Part shown: piece by piece, positions 1 to 8,222 of the stretch
Layout: every line of letters starts with the position of its first letter
Numbering within the stretch: position 1 is the stretch's first letter
Assembly (NCBI RefSeq): GCF_020883495.1
Contig: NZ_CP086610.1
Span: 2,771,501 to 2,835,500 of the forward strand
Length of the DNA stretch: 64,000 nucleotides
DNA from: Shinella zoogloeoides
GTDB lineage: Bacteria > Pseudomonadota > Alphaproteobacteria > Rhizobiales > Rhizobiaceae
Reading direction: 5' to 3'
Translations under genes and position numbers: made by a program
The notes under the pieces: model-generated
Database searches by the model: none
Seen by the model: only the letters and a program-made list of their open reading frames with translations
Told to the model about the DNA's origin: nothing

Positions 1-1659
1 CGCGAAGTTCTGCTTGAAATAGGTGTAGAGCAGCTTGGTCTTGTCGGACATGGCCGAGATCGGCGTGTCCGTGCCCATGGAGCCGATCGCCTCCTGCCCC
101 GTCGTCGCCATCGGCGACATCAGCAGGCGGGTATCCTCCTGCGTATAGCCGAAGGCCTGCTGGCGGTCGCGCAGCGACACGTCACGGCGCAGCGCGCGCG
201 GCTCGACCGGGCCGAGGTCTTCCAGAATGATCTGGGTGTTGTCCAGCCAGTCGCGATAGGGGTGCTTTTCGGCAAGCGCGGACTTCACCTCCTCATCGGA
301 GATGATGCGGCCCTCTTCCATGTCGATGAGCAGCATCTTGCCCGGCTGAAGACGCCACTTCTTGACGATGCTCTCTTCCTTGACCGGCAGCGTGCCGGCT
401 TCGGAGGCAAGGATCACGCGGTCGTCGTCGGTGACGAGGTAGCGGGCGGGACGCAGGCCGTTTCGGTCGAGCGTCGCGCCGATCTGGCGGCCATCGGTGA
501 AGGCGACGGCGGCCGGGCCGTCCCACGGCTCCATCAGGGCGGCGTGGTATTCGTAGAACGCCTTGCGCTCGGGGCTCATGAGCTGGTTGCCGGCCCAAGC
601 CTCGGGGATCAGCATCATGACCGCATGGGCCATGGAGTAACCGCCGCGCACGAGGAACTCGAGCGCGTTGTCGAAACAGGCGGTATCCGACTGGCCCTCG
701 TAGGAGATCGGCCAGAGCTTGGTGATGTCGTCGCCGAAGAGTGGCGAGGAGACGGACGCCTGACGGGCCGCCATCCAGTTGACGTTGCCGCGCAGCGTGT
801 TGATTTCGCCGTTATGGGCGACCATGCGATAGGGATGCGCCAGCTTCCACGACGGGAAGGTGTTGGTGGAAAAGCGCTGATGCACGAGGGCGACAGCCGA
901 TTCGAAGCGCGGATCGGCGAGGTCCTTGTAATAGGCGCCCACCTGATAGGCGAGGAACATGCCCTTGTAGACGATGGTCGTCGAGGAGAGCGAGACGGGG
1001 TAGAAGTTGCTCTCCTCGCCTTCATACTCATCATAGATGCGGTTGGAGATCACCTTGCGCAGCGTGAAAAGCCGGCGCTCGAACTCGCCGTTCGTGGCGG
1101 CCTCGCGGCCCGCGCCAACGAAGACCTGCACATGGCGCGGCTCGGTGGCGGCAATCTCGGGGGCCTTGGAGAGCGAGGAATTGTCGACCGGCACGTCGCG
1201 GAAGCCGATGAGGACCTGTCCCTCTTCGGCAACGACATCCCCGATCACCTTCTTGAAGTAATCGACCAGCTTCTCGTCCTGCGGCATGAAGATGTGGCCC
1301 ACGGCATATTCGCCCGCCTTCGGCAGCGTGATGCCCTGCTTTGCCATCTCCTCGCGGAAGAAGCGGTCCGGAATCTGGACCAGAATGCCTGCACCGTCAC
1401 CCATCAGCGGATCTGCGCCGACGGCGCCGCGATGCGTCAGGTTCTCGAGCATGAAGAGCCCGTCCTGAACGATCTGGTGCGACTTCTTGCCTTTCAGATG
1501 CGCCACAAAGCCGACGCCGCAGGCATCGTGTTCGTTACGCGGATCGTAGAGTCCTTGTTTTTTCGGCAGGCCCGGTGTGGAAGCGCGCGTTTTGGCGCCC
1601 GTCGCAGTCGTCTGCGCCCGGGTCTGCCGCAAATCATGTGCTTGAGTCTTCACCACCAT
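1..1659 (-). CDS. gltB: Glutamate synthase (NADPH) large subunit, N-terminal part
   Basis: The visible 553 residues are the glutaminase end of the large subunit of glutamate synthase, which with GltD makes two glutamates from glutamine and 2-oxoglutarate in the cytosol. After a leader of about 46 residues comes the Ntn-hydrolase start DACGVGF with the catalytic Cys at position 47. The class II amidotransferase domain follows, with LENLTHRGAVGADP, HQRFSTNTFPSW and AHNGEINTLRGN. The ATG at 1659 follows an AGGAGG ribosome site. The gene runs off the window edge, so the FMN and Fe-S regions are not seen. It is transcribed away from the threonine aldolase gene, leaving a 481-base divergent region with a perfect inverted repeat. 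Identity is firm. Confidence 0.97.
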   Translation of the reverse strand, partial: MVVKTQAHDLRQTRAQTTATGAKTRASTPGLPKKQGLYDPRNEHDACGVGFVAHLKGKKSHQIVQDGLFMLENLTHRGAVGADPLMGDGAGILVQIPDRFFREEMAKQGITLPKAGEYAVGHIFMPQDEKLVDYFKKVIGDVVAEEGQVLIGFRDVPVDNSSLSKAPEIAATEPRHVQVFVGAGREAATNGEFERRLFTLRKVISNRIYDEYEGEESNFYPVSLSSTTIVYKGMFLAYQVGAYYKDLADPRFESAVALVHQRFSTNTFPSWKLAHPYRMVAHNGEINTLRGNVNWMAARQASVSSPLFGDDITKLWPISYEGQSDTACFDNALEFLVRGGYSMAHAVMMLIPEAWAGNQLMSPERKAFYEYHAALMEPWDGPAAVAFTDGRQIGATLDRNGLRPARYLVTDDDRVILASEAGTLPVKEESIVKKWRLQPGKMLLIDMEEGRIISDEEVKSALAEKHPYRDWLDNTQIILEDLGPVEPRALRRDVSLRDRQQAFGYTQEDTRLLMSPMATTGQEAIGSMGTDTPISAMSDKTKLLYTYFKQNFA

Positions 1660-2140
1660 CTTTTCCTCCTGTTGGCCCGGCATCGTGCGGGCATTCCGTC
1701 CGCTTCCAGGGAAGCGTCGCCTGTTGCATGAACCTGATGCGACCGCAAAACGACGGCCGATCCGGTGGATCATCGGAACCGTCGGGGCGGCGGGTCTTGG
1801 AAGTGGCTTCCACCCGGCGCCGTTTTCGGCGCTTTCCAAGGGTGGGAACAGCGCCTCTTCGGTCTTCTGACCGAAATAGGACAGTAACGCTGTCCTATTT
1901 CAGGTGCTCTATGCCAGAAACACCCCTACCCCGCAAGGCCATCATGCCAAATAATCACCACCTCATGAAGAAAAATTGCCTGCGCTTCCGGGTGCTTGAA
2001 ATTAAATTACGGCGCTTCGACGCATTGTTTCCGTTCCTTTCAATTTCAGGAAAATCGGACATTTCAGCCAAATCCGGCGATTGATCGCCGATTTTTCTCC
2101 ATTATGGTCCCTTCCGGCCCTCATTCGCACTGGAAACCGC
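1660..2140. other. Divergent intergenic region gltB / threonine aldolase
   Basis: This 481-base stretch separates the two divergent start codons. It holds a perfect 12-bp inverted repeat (1873-1901) and a smaller hairpin at 2075-2090 followed by a T-rich run. The reading frames across it give no recognisable protein. It presumably carries the promoters for both neighbouring genes; I could not place a convincing -35/-10 pair. Confidence 0.6.
1873..1901. promoter_or_regulatory. Perfect inverted repeat, candidate operator
   Basis: The arms GAAATAGGACAG and CTGTCCTATTTC are exact reverse complements of 12 bases around the spacer TAACG. It lies 214 bases upstream of the gltB start. No T-run follows on either strand, so a terminator is unlikely. 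The size and symmetry suit a dimeric repressor site, possibly TetR type, but no cognate regulator is in the window. Confidence 0.55.
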
Positions 2141-3187
2141 ATGATTTTCGCTTCCGACAACTGGGCAGGCGCTCATCCCGACATTGCAAGAAGCCTCGTG
2201 GACGCCGCCGGCGGCTTCGCTCCCGCCTATGGGACGAGCGACCTCGACAAGCGTGTGGAAAAGACGTTTTCCGAGATTTTCGAGCGCGACGTCGCCGTCT
2301 TCTTCGTCGGCACCGGCACGGCAGCCAATTCGCTGGCGCTCGCCAGTTTCAACCGGCCGGGCGGGCAGGTCTTCTGCCACCGCGAGGCGCATGTGAATGT
2401 CGACGAGTGCAACGCGCCGGAATTCTTCGCCACCGGCTCCAAGCTGGCCCCTATCGACGGCCCCGCGGGAAAATTCTCGCCGGAGGCCCTCGCCGCCGCC
2501 ATCGGCCGCTTCCCACCGGATTTCGTGCATGGCGGCCAGCCGATGGCCGTCACCATCACCCAGGCGACGGAAGCCGGCACCGCCTATACGCTGGATGAAA
2601 TTGCCGCCCTCTCAGCGGTGGCGAAAGAGGCCGGCCTGCCGCTGCACATGGACGGCGCACGCTTCGCAAACGCCCTCGTCCATCTCGGCGCGACACCGGC
2701 GGACATGACCTGGAAGCGCGGCGTCGACATCCTCTCCTTCGGCGGCACGAAAAACGGCTGCTGGTGCGCCGAGGCCCTCGTGCTCTTCGATCCGTCGAAG
2801 GCGCGGCAGATGCACTACCTGCGCAAGCGCTCCGCCCAGCTCTTCTCCAAGTCCCGCTTCATCGCCGCCCAGTTCGATGCCTATTTCCGGGACGGTCTCT
2901 GGCTCGACCTCGCCCGCCATTCCAACGCCATGGCGAGCCGCCTCGCCGAAGGCTTCGCCGCTTCCGGCAAGGCCCGCCTCGCCTGGCCGACCGGCTCGAA
3001 CGAACTCTTCGCCATACTGCCCGACGCGGCCTTGAAGGCCCTCCGGGAAAAGGGCGCCACCTTCTACGACTGGCACCCCGGCCCCGACCTTCAGGCAACG
3101 ATGCAAGATGATGAAACGCTGATCCGCCTCGTCACCAGCTTCGCCACGACGCAAGCGGATGTGGACGCCTTCCTTTCGGCGCTTTGA
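2141..3187 (+). CDS. Low-specificity L-threonine aldolase
   Basis: 348-residue PLP enzyme of fold type I that cleaves L-threonine (and allo-threonine) to glycine and acetaldehyde. The N-terminus reads FASDNWAGAHP, typical of the rhizobial family. HMDGARFANA supplies the Asp that contacts the PLP ring, and SFGGTKNGCW carries the Schiff-base Lys204. I chose the ATG at 2141 because the family begins with this MIFASDNW-like sequence; the frame is open upstream to 2081 without similarity. It is monocistronic and converges on the heat-shock gene, with a terminator hairpin between them. It could feed glycine into C1 metabolism together with the sarcosine oxidase genes elsewhere in the window, which is inference. 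Confidence 0.93.
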   Translation: MIFASDNWAGAHPDIARSLVDAAGGFAPAYGTSDLDKRVEKTFSEIFERDVAVFFVGTGTAANSLALASFNRPGGQVFCHREAHVNVDECNAPEFFATGSKLAPIDGPAGKFSPEALAAAIGRFPPDFVHGGQPMAVTITQATEAGTAYTLDEIAALSAVAKEAGLPLHMDGARFANALVHLGATPADMTWKRGVDILSFGGTKNGCWCAEALVLFDPSKARQMHYLRKRSAQLFSKSRFIAAQFDAYFRDGLWLDLARHSNAMASRLAEGFAASGKARLAWPTGSNELFAILPDAALKALREKGATFYDWHPGPDLQATMQDDETLIRLVTSFATTQADVDAFLSAL

Positions 3188-3193
3188 CACAAC

Positions 3194-3221
3194 AAAAAAG
3201 GCGGCGCCTTGCGGCACCGCC
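3194..3221 (-). terminator. Intrinsic terminator of the hsp20 gene
   Basis: Reading the minus strand, a GGCGG/CCGCC stem (with a further 3-bp inner helix and small loop) is followed by six T residues. It sits between two convergent genes and ends the hsp20 transcript. Confidence 0.8.
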
Positions 3222-3244
3222 CCCTTCATTCCCGAACGAAACGC

Positions 3245-3706
3245 TTAGTTGGTCTGCGCTTCGATCTGCTTGGCTTCGCGCCCGATGGCGGCGATCTCGA
3301 TACGGCGGGGCTTCGCGGCTTCCGGAATCTCGCGAAGAAGATCGATGTGAAGCAGACCGTTCTTCAGCGAAGCGGCGCGCACTTCCACATGATCGGCGAG
3401 CTGGAAGCGGCGCTCGAAGGCGCGCTTGGCAATGCCGCGGTAGAGATACTGGCTTTCCTCGGACGCTTCGTCCTTCTTCTCGCCCTTGACCGTCAGCGCA
3501 TGTTCGCGCGCTTCGATGGACAGTTCGCTTTCGTCGAAACCGGCAACCGCCATGGTGATGCGATAGGTATTTTCGCCGGTGCGCTCGATATTGTAGGGCG
3601 GATAGCTCTGGGCCTGGTCAGGCTGGCCGAGGCTGTCGAGCATGGTGAAGAGACGGTCGAAGCCGACGGTGGAACGATAAAGGGGGGAGAAATCGACGTG
3701 ACGCAT
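3245..3706 (-). CDS. Small heat-shock protein, Hsp20/alpha-crystallin family (IbpA-like)
   Basis: 153-residue ATP-independent holdase that keeps unfolding cytosolic proteins soluble. The alpha-crystallin domain spans about residues 35-130, with [23 protein letters not shown] and [10 protein letters not shown]. It is preceded by the class-A N-terminus [20 protein letters not shown]. The C-terminal tail has PRRIEI, the I-x-I anchor used for oligomerisation. The start ATG at 3706 has an AAGGAGGA ribosome site. The 5' leader looks like a ROSE RNA thermometer, the usual control of this family in rhizobia, so translation should rise with temperature. It stands alone. Confidence 0.95.
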   Translation of the reverse strand: MRHVDFSPLYRSTVGFDRLFTMLDSLGQPDQAQSYPPYNIERTGENTYRITMAVAGFDESELSIEAREHALTVKGEKKDEASEESQYLYRGIAKRAFERRFQLADHVEVRAASLKNGLLHIDLLREIPEAAKPRRIEIAAIGREAKQIEAQTN

Positions 3707-3780
3707 GGTGTCCTCCTTCAGAGCAACGGTTGCGATCTTTCAAAGAGCGGCCCCTGATTTCAAAAGGAGCGGCCCGGTTC
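3707..3780 (-). promoter_or_regulatory. ROSE-type RNA thermometer in the hsp20 5' leader
   Basis: On the minus strand the bases before the start codon read TTGCTCTGAAGGAGGACACC, so the TTGCT box sits directly before the Shine-Dalgarno. ROSE elements use a conserved U(U/C)GCU segment to mask an AGGA site until heating opens it. Further upstream are stem-forming segments and a near-duplicate run (GGGCCGCTC followed by TTTGAAA, twice). Family and placement are established knowledge; the full fold was not computed. Confidence 0.7.
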
Positions 3781-4134
3781 ATCCGGCCTCCGCCCCTTTC
3801 TGGCGACGGCAGCCTCGACGGACCCTTGCGGCGCCCGTGACGATGAGATGGGAACGCCATTTGGGCGGTTCAAGCCCGCGCGGCCGAGAAAAATTCCGAC
3901 ATGAACGACAAATGAACGGCCGCTTCGGACAGCGTTCAGCTTGGCCTTGCTAGAACCGCGACATCGGAAGCAACAACTTTCGACGACCGGGGTGCAACGT
4001 CCCTTCCGCCACGGTCAAACTGCGCCGGACTGCATGTGAGCCACCCCCGTGCCGCATGCATCCGGCTTTTTTCTTTGACGGCTCCAATGGGAGCGCCTAT
4101 CCATCGAACATCACCTGTGAGACCGCGCTGTCCG
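3781..4134. other. Intergenic region upstream of the alpha/beta hydrolase
   Basis: Together with the ROSE leader this forms a 428-base gap between divergent genes. It must contain the heat-shock promoter on the minus strand and the hydrolase promoter on the plus strand. I saw no confident promoter boxes, repeats or small gene here. An in-frame extension of the hydrolase back to 4036 exists but is not supported. Confidence 0.5.
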
Positions 4135-5097
4135 ATGGATTCCATCCTCTACGCCACCCCCGACAATCCCGTTCCGGAAAACCATTTCGCCGGCTTCCTG
4201 GAAGGCAGCGGCGGCGTGAAGATCCGCTACGCCGTGTTCCGCTCCAGCGAGCGCGAGGCCAAGGGCACGGTGGTGCTGCTGCAGGGCCGCAGCGAGTGCA
4301 TCGAGAAATATTACGAGACGATCAACGACCTGACGGCACGGGGCCTGTGGGTGGCGACCTTCGACTGGCGCGGGCAGGCCGGCTCCGGCCGCCTGCTGAC
4401 GGCAAGCCATGCCGGCCATGTCTCCCGCTTTGCCGATTACGAGGCCGACCTTTCTCTCTTTCTCGAAAAGATCGTGCTGCCCGACGCACGCCTGCCCTTC
4501 TTCATCGTCGCCCACTCGACGGGCGCGCTCGTCGCCCTCTCGCAGGCGCCGTTCCTGGAGAACCGCATCGAACGCATGGTGCTGGCGGCGCCCTTCGTCG
4601 CCCTCGGCGGCCAGTCGATGAGCCAGCGCCGCATCGCCATCATCGCGCGCCTCGCCTCGATGACCGGCCTTGGCAACCGCACCTTCCGCAGGAGCGAGCC
4701 GTCCTTCGACTTCGCCAGCAATGTCGTCAGTTCCGACGCGCGCCGCTTCGCCCGCAACGCCGCCATCTATGCGGCGCATCCCGAGCTTTCCATCGGCTGG
4801 CCGAGCGCGCGCTGGCTGAACGAGACGCTTCGCGCCATGGCCCGCGTGACGCATCAGGATCACCTGACGCGCATCCGCATTCCCACGCTGCTGCTCTGCC
4901 CGACAGCGGATGTGCTGGTGCCGCGCAAGGCCATCGGCGATCTTGCCCGCATCTTCCGCGCTGCCCGCCTCATCGAGATCGACGGCGCGCGCCATGAGCT
5001 TTTCCAGGAAGCCGACCGCTACCGCGCGCAGGCGATGGCGGCCATCGACGCCTTCATTCCGGGCAGCGACGCCGAGGACACCGGCCTCGGCGCATAA
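4135..5097 (+). CDS. Alpha/beta hydrolase, PldB / monoacylglycerol-lipase-like
   Basis: 320-residue cytosolic alpha/beta-hydrolase of the lysophospholipase L2 type. GTVVLLQGRSECIEKYYETI is the oxyanion-strand region and TFDWRGQAGSGR matches the DWRGxGxS motif of this family. The nucleophile elbow is AHSTGA, with the first small residue Ala rather than Gly. CPTADVLVP and GARHELFQE supply the acid and His. The ATG at 4135 (MDSILYATPDNPVPENHFAG) is chosen over an upstream in-frame ATG because similarity begins there. It ends 23 bases before the convergent phosphatase gene. The physiological ester is not readable from sequence. Confidence 0.85.
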   Translation: MDSILYATPDNPVPENHFAGFLEGSGGVKIRYAVFRSSEREAKGTVVLLQGRSECIEKYYETINDLTARGLWVATFDWRGQAGSGRLLTASHAGHVSRFADYEADLSLFLEKIVLPDARLPFFIVAHSTGALVALSQAPFLENRIERMVLAAPFVALGGQSMSQRRIAIIARLASMTGLGNRTFRRSEPSFDFASNVVSSDARRFARNAAIYAAHPELSIGWPSARWLNETLRAMARVTHQDHLTRIRIPTLLLCPTADVLVPRKAIGDLARIFRAARLIEIDGARHELFQEADRYRAQAMAAIDAFIPGSDAEDTGLGA

Positions 5098-5120
5098 GCA
5101 TTCCCGAAGAGCCGCGCGGC

Positions 5121-5894
5121 TCAGGCCCGGAGCAGCGCCATCGCCTCGTCATAGACCTTGCGGCTGCCGGCCGCGATGATCTCGCCGCCCATTTCCGCCG
5201 GCCCGCCGTCCCAGGCGGTGATGATGCCGCCCGCCTGCTCGATGACCGGGATGAGGCCGCCGACATCGTAGGGCTTCAGCCCGCATTCGACGACGAGGTC
5301 GACATGGCCGGCCGCCAGCAGCGCATAGGCGTAGCAATCGACGCCGTAGCGGAAGAGCCGCACCTTGTCCTGCACCGCCTCGAAGCGGGTCTTGCGGCTC
5401 TCGGTGAAGAGATGCGGCGACGTCGTGAACATGATGGCGTCCGACAGGCCGTTGCACGGCCGCGTCGACAGCACCTTGCCGCCATCCGGCCCGGCATAGC
5501 GGGACACATTGCCGTCGGCGAAATAGCGCTCACCCGTGAAGGGCTGGTCGACGAGGCCCATGACGGCCTCGCCGTTGCGGTAAAGGCCGATCAGCGTGCC
5601 CCAGACCGGAACGCCGGAGATGAAGGCGCGCGTGCCGTCGATCGGGTCGATCACCCAGACATATTCTCGGTCGAGGCCGACCGAGCCGTGCTCTTCGCCA
5701 AGAATGCCGTGTTCGGGGAAATGCCGCTCGATCAGCACGCGGATCGCCGCTTCCGCCGCCCGGTCGCCTTCCGTTACCGGATCGAAGCCGCCGGCCTCCT
5801 TGTTGACGACGTCGGCGCCGACGCGGAAGCGCGGCAAGGTTTCCTTCCTCGCCGCATCGGCAAGGAGGTCGAAGAAGGCGCGGTCAGGCAGCAT
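5121..5894 (-). CDS. hisN: Histidinol-phosphatase, inositol-monophosphatase family
   Basis: 257-residue Mg-dependent phosphatase. It carries the IMPase metal motifs: GEEHG (Glu67/Glu68), WVIDPIDGT (Asp83, Asp86) and the late Asp in KPYDVGGLIPVIEQAGG. In Rhizobiaceae and other alphaproteobacteria this subgroup supplies the histidinol-phosphate phosphatase step of histidine synthesis, replacing HisB-N. Its position beside N-formylglutamate amidohydrolase and cpdR matches the usual rhizobial order. A broader inositol-phosphatase role cannot be excluded from motifs alone. Its promoter lies in the 5895-6150 interval, shared with the small-RNA locus on the opposite strand. Confidence 0.85.
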   Translation of the reverse strand: MLPDRAFFDLLADAARKETLPRFRVGADVVNKEAGGFDPVTEGDRAAEAAIRVLIERHFPEHGILGEEHGSVGLDREYVWVIDPIDGTRAFISGVPVWGTLIGLYRNGEAVMGLVDQPFTGERYFADGNVSRYAGPDGGKVLSTRPCNGLSDAIMFTTSPHLFTESRKTRFEAVQDKVRLFRYGVDCYAYALLAAGHVDLVVECGLKPYDVGGLIPVIEQAGGIITAWDGGPAEMGGEIIAAGSRKVYDEAMALLRA

Positions 5895-6021
5895 GGCAAT
5901 CTCTCGGAGGGGTTTTCATCGAAGCCCCTCATACTGCATCGCCGGCCAAAACGGAACCGGATTGAGGGGACTGCCGCGCCGGGAAGCCCCGGACGGACCG
6001 CAAATTCATCTCGCACATGCG

Positions 6022-6048
6022 CTTGACAATTGTGCGATGCAATATTAC
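6022..6048 (+). promoter_or_regulatory. Promoter of the small RNA
   Basis: A CTTGACA -35 element (6022-6028) is followed by TATTAC at 6043-6048, a slightly short spacing. The alphaproteobacterial vegetative consensus is CTTGAC with about 17 bases to CTATAT. The implied start is about 6054, just ahead of the first hairpin. Confidence 0.6.
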
Positions 6049-6053
6049 CTTTT

Positions 6054-6136
6054 CCTCACAGTCACCTGTGACTGTAAATACCCTCCGTGGGTGTTTCCTC
6101 CCTAGACTTGACCGCGCCGCAAGCGCGGTTTTTTTT
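6054..6136 (+). ncRNA. Candidate trans-acting small RNA with three hairpins
   Basis: About 83 nucleotides with its own promoter and terminator and no coding potential. Hairpin 1 (6058-6075): ACAGTCA/TGACTGT with loop CCTG. Hairpin 2 (6076-6096): AAATACCC pairs GGGTGTTT (one G-U) with loop TCCGT. A single-stranded linker contains CCTCCC. Hairpin 3 (6111-6129) is ACCGCGC/GCGCGGT followed by eight T. Pyrimidine-rich CCTCC segments of this kind act as anti-Shine-Dalgarno seeds in alphaproteobacterial RNAs such as the alpha-r14 and Cuckoo families. Membership of a named family is not established. It lies antisense to nothing, between hisN and the amidohydrolase gene. Confidence 0.72.
6111..6136 (+). 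terminator. Intrinsic terminator of the small RNA
   Basis: A perfect 7-bp stem ACCGCGC/GCGCGGT with loop CGCAA runs directly into eight T residues. No protein gene on the plus strand precedes it, which is the main reason to infer an RNA gene. Confidence 0.9.
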
Positions 6137-6150
6137 GACGGGGAGACGGC

Positions 6151-7035
6151 CTATTCGGCGGCGAGCGCCCGGTCGGCGGCGTATTCTTCCACATAGTCGG
6201 AAAAATCCTGCAGGAAGGCGGAAATCGCCGTCTGCATCACCGCGAAATCGGGCCGCTTCACCAGCGTCGCCTCATCGATGTAAAGGCCGCGATTCACCTC
6301 GATCTGCAGGGCATGCAGCCCCTTGGCCGGCCGGCCGTAATGCTCGGTGATGAAGCCGCCCGCATAAGGCTTGTTGCGCACGACGGAAAAGCCCATGTCC
6401 TCCAGCAGCCGCATGGCGACGCGCGAAAGCTCGCCGGAGGCGCTGGTGCCGTAGCGGTCGCCAATGATGAAATCCGGCCGGATGCCACTCCCCGAAACCC
6501 GGATATTGCCCGGCATGGAATGGCAATCGACGAGCACCGCCAGGCCGAAGGCGACATGGGTGCGCACGACAAGCTGGCGCAGGCGCGCATGATAGGGCTT
6601 GTAGACCGTCTCGATCCGCTCCAGCGCCGCCTCGACGGGAAGGCGGTGGCGGTAGATTTCCATGTTTTCCGCAACGACGCGCGGAATGGTGCCAAGTCCG
6701 CCGGCGACACGAATCGAGCCGATATTGGCGAAGGACGGCAACGGACCGTCGAACATGCGCGGGTCGAGTTCGTAAGGCTCGCGGTTCACATCGAGCCAGG
6801 CGCGCGGGAAATGCGCAACCAGCATGGGCGCGCCGAGCGCCGGGGCGACGGAGAAGAGTTCGTCCACATAATGGTCTTCCGACCGGCGGATGCCGAGCGC
6901 GTCGAGACGGGAGCCGTCGAGGAAGCCCTGTGGATAACGGCGCCCGCTATGGGGCGAATTGAAGACGAGGGGCACGCTCTGCGAAACCGGCTCCAGCACT
7001 TCGAAGTCGCTGTTTTCGCTTGAAGCCTCCGCCAT
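6151..7035 (-). CDS. N-formylglutamate amidohydrolase family protein
   Basis: 294-residue zinc-type hydrolase expected to release formate and glutamate from N-formylglutamate, the last step of one histidine-degradation route. Visible family features are VFNSPHSGRRYP near the N-terminus, RAWLDVNREPYELDPRMF, LVDCHSMPG (metal-binding region), the basic segment PDFIIGDRYGTS and LQIEVNRGLYIDE. The start at 7035 gives MAEASSENSDF. In rhizobia a copy regularly neighbours hisN and cpdR without the hut genes, as here, so the physiological substrate may be wider than the name implies. The cpdR gene is divergent, 192 bases away. Confidence 0.88.
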   Translation of the reverse strand: MAEASSENSDFEVLEPVSQSVPLVFNSPHSGRRYPQGFLDGSRLDALGIRRSEDHYVDELFSVAPALGAPMLVAHFPRAWLDVNREPYELDPRMFDGPLPSFANIGSIRVAGGLGTIPRVVAENMEIYRHRLPVEAALERIETVYKPYHARLRQLVVRTHVAFGLAVLVDCHSMPGNIRVSGSGIRPDFIIGDRYGTSASGELSRVAMRLLEDMGFSVVRNKPYAGGFITEHYGRPAKGLHALQIEVNRGLYIDEATLVKRPDFAVMQTAISAFLQDFSDYVEEYAADRALAAE

Positions 7036-7227
7036 CGCCGTCCTTTACCATGCCTGAAAGTCATTGCGCCTTTCATGTTGCCAGCGGGTTTGGCGCGTGT
7101 CCATACTCAGATAAGGAGGGATCGGGGCTTGCCCTCTCCCATTCACCGGATATTTACCGGGATACGCTCTTGTAACAGAACCGCCCGTCCGCGGGCAGAC
7201 ACCCTTCAGCAACGGTTTGCGAATTCC

Positions 7228-7590
7228 ATGACACCCAAGATTCTCCTCGCCGAAGACGACAACGACATGCGCCGCTTCCTGGTGAAGGCGCTCGAAAAGG
7301 CGGGCTACCAGGTGCTGTCCTACGACAATGGCGCCAGTGCCTACGACCGGCTTCGCGAAGAACCCTTCTCGCTTCTCCTCACCGACATCGTCATGCCGGA
7401 AATGGACGGCATCGAGCTGGCGCGCCGCGCCACCGAGCTCGACCCGGACCTGAAGGTGATGTTCATCACCGGCTTCGCCGCCGTGGCGCTCAACCCGGAT
7501 TCCAAGGCCCCGAAGGACGCAAAGGTCCTCTCCAAGCCGTTCCACCTGCGCGATCTCGTGGAAGAGGTCAACAAGATGCTGGCCGCCTAA
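7228..7590 (+). CDS. cpdR: Single-domain response regulator CpdR
   Basis: 120-residue stand-alone receiver domain. The acidic pocket is Asp10/Asp11, the phosphoacceptor Asp53 (LLLTDIVMPEMDG), with Thr81 and Lys103 completing the site. In Caulobacter and Sinorhizobium, unphosphorylated CpdR recruits ClpXP substrates to the cell pole, and phosphorylation by the CckA-ChpT relay stops this. Sequence and gene neighbourhood fit CpdR rather than CheY. The ATG at 7228 starts MTPKILLAEDDNDM; upstream in-frame sequence from 7075 is not homologous. It is followed by the tRNA-Val gene. A CtrA-type box occurs elsewhere in the window at 49057-49071. Confidence 0.92.
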   Translation: MTPKILLAEDDNDMRRFLVKALEKAGYQVLSYDNGASAYDRLREEPFSLLLTDIVMPEMDGIELARRATELDPDLKVMFITGFAAVALNPDSKAPKDAKVLSKPFHLRDLVEEVNKMLAA

Positions 7591-7641
7591 GGCCCGGAAA
7601 AGACCGCGAAATCGGCGCGCAAAAAAAGCTGAAAAAGCCTA

Positions 7642-7670
7642 TTGACGCCGCCGGATGTTTTGTGGTCTAT
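7642..7670 (+). promoter_or_regulatory. Promoter of tRNA-Val
   Basis: TTGACG at 7642-7647 and GTCTAT at 7665-7670 are 17 bases apart. The position, 15 bases before the tRNA 5' end, fits a sigma-70-type stable RNA promoter. Confidence 0.65.
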
Positions 7671-7684
7671 GCCCCTCATCGAAC

Positions 7685-7759
<75 letters not shown>

Positions 7760-7769
7760 TTCGATCCTC

Positions 7770-7800
7770 AAAGGCCTTTCGGGAAACCGCAAGGCCTTTT
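7770..7800 (+). terminator. Terminator of tRNA-Val
   Basis: AAAGGCCTT pairs with AAGGCCTTT across a 12-base loop, ending in a short T-run and TTTGCATTT. It also separates the tRNA from the convergent gene at 7824. Confidence 0.75.
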
Positions 7801-7823
7801 GCATTTCCGGGCCGGTCGCCCGC

Positions 7824-8222
7824 TTACTCCTCCTCCCATATTTCAAGTTTCGGCTCGCCGGTGAGCGCACGCGCCCTGGCAAGGTAGGCCGCCGCGGCGG
7901 CGTGATCGCCGAGACGGCGCGCACTTCGGGCAATGGTGATGGCCGGCAGCGGGAAGCCTCGGGCGGAGCACCAGTCGAGCGCCAGCCTAGACACCGCGAT
8001 GCCACGCTCATAGGCGCCGGCGTCATACAGGGCCGCGCCGAGACCGCTGTTGATCCAATGGTCGATATCGGCGCCGGAAAGATGGGCGTCCGCATGGTCG
8101 GATGCGGCCTGCCAGTATGCGACCGCCTCGCCATGCCGTCCGTCCGCCCCGGCCTCTATCCCTTGCCGTGCAAAAGCCAGCGCTTCGGCCTCGCGCGGAT
8201 TTTCCGTTTGTTTTTCGGACAT
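7824..8222 (-). CDS. Small TPR-like hypothetical protein
   Basis: 132-residue soluble alpha-helical protein. Helix pairs such as ALAFARQGIEAGADGRHGEAVAYWQAA, WINSGLGAALYDAGAYERGIAV and IARSARRLGDHAAAAAYLARARAL look like three degenerate tetratricopeptide repeats, which normally mediate protein contacts. There is no signal peptide or catalytic motif. The ATG at 8222 is preferred over an in-frame start at 8279 because GGGGAGGGGCC precedes it. It converges with the tRNA gene. Function unknown. Confidence 0.7.
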   Translation of the reverse strand: MSEKQTENPREAEALAFARQGIEAGADGRHGEAVAYWQAASDHADAHLSGADIDHWINSGLGAALYDAGAYERGIAVSRLALDWCSARGFPLPAITIARSARRLGDHAAAAAYLARARALTGEPKLEIWEEE

